Shown here: one piece after another, positions 1 to 6,946 of the stretch | Position numbering within the stretch: position 1 is the stretch's first letter | Layout of the letters: the number at the start of each line of letters is the position of its first letter | NCBI GenBank assembly: GCA_934717675.1 | Contig: CAKUYZ010000029.1 | Span: 1-18,884, forward strand | DNA from: an uncultured Bacteroidales bacterium | Lineage (GTDB): Bacteria > Bacteroidota > Bacteroidia > Bacteroidales > Marinilabiliaceae | Direction of reading: 5' to 3' | DNA length: 18,884 nt | Position numbers and translations under genes: made by a program | The notes under the pieces: generated by a model | What the model saw: the letters and a program-made list of their open reading frames with translations, nothing else | Told to the model about the DNA's origin: nothing | The model's database searches: none

Positions 1-2728
1 GTGTCACTATGACGGCAGAGCGTTCCGCCGCTTCCACAACGCCACAGGCGTAGCCCACGCGGCGGCGGCAGACAATGTGTGGGCAATATGTCAAGAAAAC
101 GGCAAGGTGTGGTTCGGAGCTTTGGCCAAGGGCCTGGCCATCTTAGACGAGCGAAACGGCTCTTGGCGGCAGATAGACGAAGCTGACGGACTGCCGAGCC
201 GCAATGTCCGCAAAATCGTCTCGCTTCGCGACGGGCGCGTGGCCGTAGGGACGTCGGAGGGCCTCTGCATCGTAGACAGCCGAAACGACTATGCCGTGAG
301 CAGAGTCAATGTGGGAGACAAGTCACTAGACATTGCCATAAACGATATGCTCTATGACTCTCGCGGCCTGCTCTGGGTGTGCGCCAACAATGGCCTTCAT
401 GTCATCAATGGTAAAGACATGGGCCAAGTGAGCCACTTGAACCGAAGCGACGGCCTACCCACTGACGCCACACTGGGCGTGATTGAGGACCACAGCCGCG
501 GAATATGGGTGGCCACGGCGAGCGGCATGACAAGCGTGGAGGTGCACAAAGACGACCGCAACGAGATGGTGAGCCTGAACACGTATTGCTATGGCGACCA
601 AGACGGCTTCCTGACGGGTTCCATCAACGAGCGCGCGATAGCCTGCGTGAGCAACGGCGAGGTGATTGTGGGAAGGGCCAACGGAGTGAACAAGTTCAAG
701 CCGGCCGAGATCATGTACAACAAGGAGCGGCCGCATGTGTGCTTCACCGGACTCAGCACCTTTGGCCAACCTGTGAAAGTGGCAAGGCCGGCTGCGGGTG
801 GTTTCAGCCTTACGCAAGCCCTACCCTTCTGTGACAAGATTGCGCTGCCATACGGCGTGAACATGTTCACCGTCTACTTCTCCACCATGAGCAACGTGCT
901 GCCAGAGAAAGTGAAATACTCTTATATGTTGGAAGGTTTCAATGGCGGCCAAATCACAACCAACGACAACTACGCCACATATACCAACCTCACGCCCGGC
1001 CACTACCGCCTGCGCGTCTCGGCGGCCAACTGCGATGGGCTGGAGAGCGAGACGGCCTCTGTGCTAGACATTGACATATTGCCGCCCTGGTGGCGAACGG
1101 GGTGGGCCTACACGCTCTACGCCTGCGCTATCATAGCCGCCATTTTCTTCTCCATCAAGTGGATAAGAGACAGAGACAAAGCCAAATTTCGCCTGCGGCA
1201 GATGCTAGACGAGGTGGAGAGGCAAAAGCAAGTGGACGATATGAAGCTCAGGTTCTTCACCAACATATCGCACGAGCTGCGCACGCCACTGAGTCTCATC
1301 ATCTCGCCCCTAGACAACATCTTGGACAGCCTGCCGGCCGATGACGCCAACCGCGGCCAGCTGGAGCTGGTGCACCGCAACTCGGTCAAGCTCCTGGGCC
1401 TTGTGAACCAGCTGCTGGACTTCCGCAAGGCCGACAAGGGCGGCATGACGCTCAACCTGTCAGAGGGAGACATGGTCAGCTTTGTCAACGACCACTGCGA
1501 GGCGTTCGTCAAGCTGTCTGGCAAAAGGATAAACTTCTCCCTAGAGGCGGCGGAGAAAAACATCTATATGAAGTTCGACAAGGACAAGATTGGCAAGGTG
1601 ATGGACAACCTGCTCTCAAACGCCTATAAGTTCACGCCCGCAGGTGGAGATGTGACGGTGAGTGTGAGCCTCACGGCCGACAAGACGCGGGCCGTGGTGA
1701 GTGTGCGAGACACGGGCATGGGCGTTCCCGATGAGCATAAGGCGCATATCTTCGAGCGTTTTTATCAAGTGCCGCAGACGGACACGTCCATTGTCGGCAG
1801 CGGCATAGGCTTGCACTTGGTGAAGGAGTTCGTGGCCCTGCATGGCGGCTCCGTGAGCATGACTGACAATCCGCTAGGCGGCTCCATCTTCACCGTCGAG
1901 CTGCCGACAAACCTGGGACCTGCCACCGAGTCGGCGCCTGACGCAGACAAGGAGGAAGAAGCCAACGGCAAGGGGCAAACCAAACGCCCCACCGTGATGA
2001 TTGTGGACGACAATGAGGACTTCCTGACCCTGCTCCGCGAGACCCTGCGCGCGAGCTACGACCTGGTGGAGGCCCACGATGGGGCGGAGGCCTATGACAA
2101 GATTGCAGAGAGCAAGCCAGACCTGATCATAACGGACGTGATGATGCCCATAATGGATGGCAACGCCCTGTGCGCCAAAGTGAAAGGAGACCCTAAGACG
2201 AGTATGATTCCACTAATTATGCTCACGGCCAAGTCGGCCGAGGAGCATAACATAGAGGGGTTGGCCAATGGAGCGGACGACTATCTGACCAAGCCGTTCA
2301 ATCCACAGATTCTCCGCCTCAAAATCCAAAAACTCATAGAGTTAAGCCGCAAGAGGCAGCAATCGTCAAGAAATCAGATCGATCCCGAGCCAAGCCAGAT
2401 AGACATCACGCCACTTGACGAGCAACTGATTCAGAAAGCCATAGCCTATGTGGAGCAAAACATTGCCAGTCCTAATCTCTCGGTCGAAGACCTTAGTCGC
2501 CACCTGGGAATGAGCCGCGTGCATCTATATAAAAAACTCATTGCCATAACAGGCCGCCCGCCGATAGAATTCATCAGGATAATAAGGCTCAAGAGGGCGG
2601 CGCAGATGCTCAAAGACCCTGCGCAGAACGTGGCGGACGTGGCATATGCCGTGGGGTTCAACAACCCGAAATACTTCTCGAAATACTTCAAGGAGGAGTT
2701 TGGCGTGCTGCCATCAAAATATAACTAG
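1..2728 (+). CDS. Hybrid two-component system sensor/regulator (HTCS), 5' end cut by window
   Basis: The reading frame is open from base 2, so the N-terminus (signal peptide and probably more propeller blades) lies outside the window; 908 residues are visible. In order: regulator-propeller repeats (to about base 750), a Y_Y_Y domain (about 860-1075), one membrane segment (about 1088-1165), a HisKA dimerisation domain with the phospho-accepting His in SHELRTP (codon at 1271), an HATPase domain with N box (DNLLSNAYKF) and G boxes (DTGMG, GSGIGL; about 1565-1905), a receiver domain (1991-2335) with acceptor Asp in TDVMMP (codon at 2135) and Lys in LTKPFNP, and an AraC-type HTH domain (about 2435-2725). 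Family knowledge: such fusions sense oligosaccharides in the periplasm and activate polysaccharide-use loci from the inner membrane. All phosphorelay residues are present, so the visible part looks functional. The target locus and ligand are not in the window; usual members run about 1300-1400 residues. Confidence 0.95.
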   Translation, partial: CHYDGRAFRRFHNATGVAHAAAADNVWAICQENGKVWFGALAKGLAILDERNGSWRQIDEADGLPSRNVRKIVSLRDGRVAVGTSEGLCIVDSRNDYAVSRVNVGDKSLDIAINDMLYDSRGLLWVCANNGLHVINGKDMGQVSHLNRSDGLPTDATLGVIEDHSRGIWVATASGMTSVEVHKDDRNEMVSLNTYCYGDQDGFLTGSINERAIACVSNGEVIVGRANGVNKFKPAEIMYNKERPHVCFTGLSTFGQPVKVARPAAGGFSLTQALPFCDKIALPYGVNMFTVYFSTMSNVLPEKVKYSYMLEGFNGGQITTNDNYATYTNLTPGHYRLRVSAANCDGLESETASVLDIDILPPWWRTGWAYTLYACAIIAAIFFSIKWIRDRDKAKFRLRQMLDEVERQKQVDDMKLRFFTNISHELRTPLSLIISPLDNILDSLPADDANRGQLELVHRNSVKLLGLVNQLLDFRKADKGGMTLNLSEGDMVSFVNDHCEAFVKLSGKRINFSLEAAEKNIYMKFDKDKIGKVMDNLLSNAYKFTPAGGDVTVSVSLTADKTRAVVSVRDTGMGVPDEHKAHIFERFYQVPQTDTSIVGSGIGLHLVKEFVALHGGSVSMTDNPLGGSIFTVELPTNLGPATESAPDADKEEEANGKGQTKRPTVMIVDDNEDFLTLLRETLRASYDLVEAHDGAEAYDKIAESKPDLIITDVMMPIMDGNALCAKVKGDPKTSMIPLIMLTAKSAEEHNIEGLANGADDYLTKPFNPQILRLKIQKLIELSRKRQQSSRNQIDPEPSQIDITPLDEQLIQKAIAYVEQNIASPNLSVEDLSRHLGMSRVHLYKKLIAITGRPPIEFIRIIRLKRAAQMLKDPAQNVADVAYAVGFNNPKYFSKYFKEEFGVLPSKYN

Positions 2729-2731
2729 GAC

Positions 2732-3208
2732 ATGGGACAAGACGAAAAGGCCGCGCTACTGAATGCGCATAACAAGGAGGAGCACCGCCCAAGCCACACT
2801 GCTGAACATATAATAAACCGCGCCATGGACAACGCGTTCCATTGTGGCAGAGCTGTGGAGGCGCACATTGAGCGCAAGAAGTCGAAACTAGACTACGCCA
2901 TGGAGGATCCAAGCGATGAGCAAATCGCCGAAGTGGAGAAGACCGTCAACGAGGTGATTGACCGACACTTAGACATCTCCTTCCACTACCTGACGCAGGC
3001 TGAGGCAAAGAAAAAGTTCGACTTGCGAAGACTCCCCGAAGGGGCGTCGGACACAGTGAGGGTTGTGAGCGTGGGAGACTACGACGACTGCCTATGCGCG
3101 GGGCTGCACGTGACCAACACGTCCGAGATTGGTCACGTCCGCTTCGTCAGCCATGACTATGACGCTGCTAGAAAAATATTGAGAATACGCTTCAAGATTG
3201 TGGACTGA
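2732..3208 (+). CDS. AlaX-like stand-alone tRNA-editing (SAD domain) protein
   Basis: A 158-residue cytosolic protein with no signal peptide or membrane segment. It carries the two halves of the zinc site of the second additional domain (SAD) shared by alanyl- and threonyl-tRNA synthetases: H22-x3-H26 in SHTAEH and C122-x3-H126 in CAGLHVTNTSEIG. The phrase around the second half is very close to the AlaRS editing motif. Family knowledge: free AlaX proteins hydrolyse mischarged tRNA, typically Ser- or Gly-tRNA(Ala), in trans. The middle (residues 45-85) is charged and helical. The exact substrate cannot be read from sequence. It starts 3 nt after the sensor/regulator stop, so the two are probably co-transcribed, although a functional link is not obvious. 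Its stop lies 14 nt from the stop of the convergent transporter gene, and no terminator is visible between them. Confidence 0.8.
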   Translation: MGQDEKAALLNAHNKEEHRPSHTAEHIINRAMDNAFHCGRAVEAHIERKKSKLDYAMEDPSDEQIAEVEKTVNEVIDRHLDISFHYLTQAEAKKKFDLRRLPEGASDTVRVVSVGDYDDCLCAGLHVTNTSEIGHVRFVSHDYDAARKILRIRFKIVD

Positions 3209-3222
3209 CACCCCACGCTACA

Positions 3223-6200
3223 CTACTTCCGCAAGGCCCGACCCAATCGCCCGTCCAGCAAGACGATGAGCAGAAAAATGTTGATGAGCCAAATGACCAC
3301 GAGATCAAAGACGTAGGTATCTATCATCACGCCACAAAAGGTCTTGTAGGCAGAGAAAAGCGGAGCCTTGAAAGCCTTGTCGGTACTCTGAAACACCATG
3401 TCGTTCTTCTGCCACAGGCGGCCGTCATATTCCGTTATGACCTCAGTAAGGATTCCAGACGGGCTCGTCACCAAGTCCGCTATGCTGGAGTTGTGATATT
3501 GCCTGCGCAAACTGTCAAGATGCTCCGCCGTGAACTGTTGCTTAAAACGGTCGAGAGCCAAATCCGCTTTATTATAACGCGCCACATTATATAGTCGCAC
3601 CTCCTCCAGATATTGGCTGACAACGTTATACGCCGCGGAGCCGAAGAGGCCAGACGCGAACATATCGACCCTCGGGGGGCGTATGTCTGGCCAAAGGCCC
3701 GCGTTGGCGGATATCTCATGAGACAACAGGTTGAGCGTCTTTTGAATCTCATGCGGGTCTGACGCCACATTGTCAGAGTTGCGCGTCACGCGGTTGAGGT
3801 ATGACTTCATGGCAGGCACCCAAAAATCTTTATAATAAGAGCTTTGGCTTTTCGACTTGTCATACTTATAGAACAGCGTCTCGTAGTCGTTATAGCAGAA
3901 CTGATTCACCGTCAAGGCCTCAAAGGCCCACCTGGCAGTTATGATATGTCCATAGGGTGGCACGCATGTGACGGAACTCACATCGGGGTTCATCTTGTCA
4001 AACTTGACGAAGACGCCACTCAATATGAGCTGCGGGATAACCATAAACGGGATGATGATGTAGATGTTGATGGTCTTTTTCATCATGTCTGATAGATTGA
4101 GACCCAACATATTGGCCGACACCGCTGTAGAAAATAGAACAAGCCAATAGTCCCAAAACATCCCTTTTATGGACAAGACGCTGTTTGCCACAGCCACGAA
4201 GAAGAGCATCTGCACCGCGGAGAGTATGGTGGTCTGGGTGCATTTTGACATTATGTAGCTCGTGCGGCTCAAGTTGAGGAACGCCTCTCGCTTCAGTATC
4301 TGCCTGTCCTGTATTATCTCTTCCGCGCTCACCGTCAGCCCCACGAAGAAGGCTATTATAACAGCCACAATGATGAACACGGGGATGTTCACGTTGTCGG
4401 CAAACGTGTATCCGTCTGGCGACGACACGTTGTAATATCTCAGCAGCAAAGCCACAAAGAGAGCCATGGCCGGGGTCTCCAACATATTCAGCATGACATA
4501 TTGGGCGTTGGCCATTTTGGACTTCACGTCGCGCAGCAGATAGAGCCACCACTGCTTCACTCGCCCCGGCGTCTTGAACGTCACCGGTGGCAGAGGCTCC
4601 GGGTCGCCCACATAGTTTGTGTCTATCGCACCCCACCTGAACTTCTCATACCACTCCTCAGGCTTAACTTTGCGCACCTGCGTGTTGTTTCCATACTCAT
4701 CCACCACAGGTTGGCTGATTATGTCCAGCACCTGCTCCACATTGATGTTGCCGCACCTGCGGCACTCCACCTCGCGAGACGAGAGCATATGGAGGTTGAG
4801 ACGGAAGTAGCTGAGACTCTCGACGGGGTTGCCGTCATATATGAGGTAGCCGCCAGTGTCCAATATGAGCAGCTGGTCAAACATCTTAAAAATGTCTGAC
4901 GATGGCTGGTGGATGACCACAAAAATCAGCTTGCCATTGATAGACAAGTCTTTGAGCAACTCAATGATATTCTCGGAATCGTGGCTGGAAAGGCCAGACG
5001 TAGGCTCGTCTAGAATGAGTATGGAGGGCTCGCGGATAAGCTCCAGGGCAATGTTAAGCCTCTTGCGCTGCCCGCCGCTTATCTTCTTGTTTAGGGGGCT
5101 GCCCACCTTGACGTCTTTCACGTCATATAGGCCCAGGAGGCGCAACAGCTTGTCAATCCTCTCATGCAGCACGGGCAATGGCAAGTTGTCATAGCTCATA
5201 CGCGCGCCGAAGTAGAGGTTGTCATAGACGGTGAGATCCTCAACCAATATGTCATCTTGGCTCACAAAGCCAATGAGACCCTTGACGGCGTCGGGATTCT
5301 CATATATGTCTATGTTGTTGATATATACATTGCCAGACGTAGGCTTGGCCATGCCGGAGATGACGTTGGCGAATGTGCTCTTGCCGGAGCCGGAGATGCC
5401 CATGATGCCCACCAGGCGGCCGGAGTGGGACTCGAACGAGAGGCTGTGGATGCCGCAAGTCTTCTTGTTAAAGTAATAGACCACATTGCGCGCCTCGATG
5501 GTGATGGGCACCACATTGCCGTTGGAGACCACCTGGCGCATCATGTCATAATAGAAGATGGGCGAGCTGACGCCGTTGCGGATTGAGTTGCCCGCCCTCA
5601 TAATGTAGGTGCGCCCTGCCACGAGCATCGAGCCGTTCATGTCGAGGTGCTGCTCTCCAAAGCACTTGAAGAGGAAAATGTTGACTATGGGGAGGTAGAC
5701 AAAATCTATCTCCCCCTCCAAGTCTTCCCAAAAGACGTGCTTAGGCTCCTGGATGTCTTCACAATTGCTCTTGCCAGAGAACACCACCCTCTCGCTCACG
5801 TTGTGAGTGTCTAGGATGAAATCGCGGACGAGCTCAAACTCCTCTCGGTTAATGTTGAACTTGTCCGCCACCACGTCGTTGACAAGGCCCTGCTCGACGT
5901 AAGATATGTGGCCAGTGTTGAGGTATTCGTAGAGTTGGACGAGGACAATGTATTTCTGGAAAAGCGACATCTCCTTGTTCATCTCGAAGGTGATCCTCAT
6001 CACCTTCGAGGCCACGCGCGAGATGGCCTTATATTGGTTCTCGCTGCGCAGCCCAAGGCGCACATTATTGCGATAATAGTCGTCAAACTTCCCGATATAT
6101 TTGTTCGCCAACTCCGTGTTGAGCTGCGAGACGAGGAAGTTATACACAACCATCCTGCGCTCGCTCATGTCTTTCGCCCCGCGGACTGACGCCACGACGG

Positions 6201-6240
6201 CAAAAAGCTGGACGAGCGCCTCAAGAATGCTGTCGCTCAT
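3223..6240 (-). CDS. ABCG-type ABC transporter, fused ATPase and permease with N-terminal helical domain
   Basis: A 1005-residue protein. Residues 1-145 are helical and resemble a TerB-like domain (inference). Residues 150-245 are a beta-rich linker of unknown type. The ATPase domain follows, with Walker A GISGSGKST (281-289), Q-loop near 328, signature ISGGQ (387-391), Walker B ILILDE (407-412) and H-loop His444. After it comes a CxxC pair (C493, C496) in CRRCGN. An ABC2-type membrane part has segments near 585-602, 618-637, 668-690, 697-712 and 726-745. A long outer loop of about 220 residues (750-970) precedes a last segment near 975-997. The order ATPase-then-membrane and the motif HQPSSDIF are typical of the ABCG/White family, so it should work as a dimer in the inner membrane. 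Substrate and direction are unknown; export is the family norm. It lies 46 nt downstream of a small secreted-protein gene on the same strand, suggesting an operon. Confidence 0.9.
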   Translation of the reverse strand: MSDSILEALVQLFAVVASVRGAKDMSERRMVVYNFLVSQLNTELANKYIGKFDDYYRNNVRLGLRSENQYKAISRVASKVMRITFEMNKEMSLFQKYIVLVQLYEYLNTGHISYVEQGLVNDVVADKFNINREEFELVRDFILDTHNVSERVVFSGKSNCEDIQEPKHVFWEDLEGEIDFVYLPIVNIFLFKCFGEQHLDMNGSMLVAGRTYIMRAGNSIRNGVSSPIFYYDMMRQVVSNGNVVPITIEARNVVYYFNKKTCGIHSLSFESHSGRLVGIMGISGSGKSTFANVISGMAKPTSGNVYINNIDIYENPDAVKGLIGFVSQDDILVEDLTVYDNLYFGARMSYDNLPLPVLHERIDKLLRLLGLYDVKDVKVGSPLNKKISGGQRKRLNIALELIREPSILILDEPTSGLSSHDSENIIELLKDLSINGKLIFVVIHQPSSDIFKMFDQLLILDTGGYLIYDGNPVESLSYFRLNLHMLSSREVECRRCGNINVEQVLDIISQPVVDEYGNNTQVRKVKPEEWYEKFRWGAIDTNYVGDPEPLPPVTFKTPGRVKQWWLYLLRDVKSKMANAQYVMLNMLETPAMALFVALLLRYYNVSSPDGYTFADNVNIPVFIIVAVIIAFFVGLTVSAEEIIQDRQILKREAFLNLSRTSYIMSKCTQTTILSAVQMLFFVAVANSVLSIKGMFWDYWLVLFSTAVSANMLGLNLSDMMKKTINIYIIIPFMVIPQLILSGVFVKFDKMNPDVSSVTCVPPYGHIITARWAFEALTVNQFCYNDYETLFYKYDKSKSQSSYYKDFWVPAMKSYLNRVTRNSDNVASDPHEIQKTLNLLSHEISANAGLWPDIRPPRVDMFASGLFGSAAYNVVSQYLEEVRLYNVARYNKADLALDRFKQQFTAEHLDSLRRQYHNSSIADLVTSPSGILTEVITEYDGRLWQKNDMVFQSTDKAFKAPLFSAYKTFCGVMIDTYVFDLVVIWLINIFLLIVLLDGRLGRALRK

Positions 6241-6286
6241 GCAAAGATTTCTTTTTTAGAGTCCCCCTTAGGCTCTCGCAGGCACC

Positions 6287-6721
6287 TTACTCCACCCCCT
6301 CGTTGAGCTTGAACCCGGTCATGACAATGGCGAAGCCCGACGAGGCCACCGTGTTGTCCAGTCGCGCCTCGACGATGCAGTCCATATATCCGTCCACAGA
6401 GAAATCCCAATATGGCGCGTTGCCATAGTCTTTGCTGGAAAAGAGCATATTGTGATCCGTGTCATAGACTGTGAATATGACATTGCTCCTCTCGCCGTTG
6501 CCCACGGCAATGCGATATGTGGTGCCAGAGAAGAGCGTGGTGTGGAACTCGGCCACCTCATCGCCCGTCAGCAAAGACTTGAATGGGCGGCCGGAGATTA
6601 TGTAAGGGTGCTGAAAGCACGCCTTGCATGAGTTTTCGACGGCCTCCGCCTGACTGTTCACCTGCAAGGGCAGGCACGCGGCAACGGCGGCCAACGCCGC
6701 CACAATGTTCTTTATTTTCAT
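6287..6721 (-). CDS. Small secreted protein of unknown function upstream of ABC transporter
   Basis: I chose the ATG at 6721 (144 residues) over the longer open frame beginning at 6955, because it opens directly with a signal peptide (MKIKNIVAALAAVAACLPLQ, cleavage likely near residues 24-27), while the extension would cover the promoter region and overlap the start of the divergent peptidase gene. The mature part is about 118 residues with a CxxC near its N-terminus (C32, C35) and one more Cys (C115). It contains alternating hydrophobic strands with phrases such as TTYRIAVGNG, VIFTVYDTDH and YWDFSVDG, suggesting a small beta-sandwich (inference). I do not recognise a characterised family. 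It should act in the periplasm or outside. It shares strand and close spacing with the ABC transporter gene downstream and may be its accessory or cargo protein; this is inferred from position only. Confidence 0.75.
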   Translation of the reverse strand: MKIKNIVAALAAVAACLPLQVNSQAEAVENSCKACFQHPYIISGRPFKSLLTGDEVAEFHTTLFSGTTYRIAVGNGERSNVIFTVYDTDHNMLFSSKDYGNAPYWDFSVDGYMDCIVEARLDNTVASSGFAIVMTGFKLNEGVE

Positions 6722-6796
6722 CTTGTCAGTAGATTCTTTTCTTTTGTCATGAGCCCGGCGCGGTCTGCCGCCAAAGAGCCATGCCATTCGAGATGC

Positions 6797-6828
6797 TAAA
6801 AATATAAAAATAGGAGGCCATAAACAAA
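6797..6828 (-). promoter_or_regulatory. Candidate primary-sigma promoter for the secreted-protein/ABC-transporter operon
   Basis: On the minus strand TTTG (6828-6825) is followed after 20 nt by TATTTTTA (6804-6797). This matches the Bacteroides -33/-7 consensus (TTTG and TAnnTTTG) at 11 of 12 fixed or free positions, the last G of the -7 box being A. It sits about 75 nt upstream of the start at 6721. The region is A/T-rich, so a chance match is possible. Confidence 0.4.
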
Positions 6829-6946
6829 CCGTTTGCCCTTTAATTTTCAAACAGAACGGCGCATACGGGTCCTTTAGCCGCTTTTGGTTTAAATTCGCGC
6901 TTGCGCAGGGCATTCGCAGCCTTGCCACATAATGAGTTAACAGACA

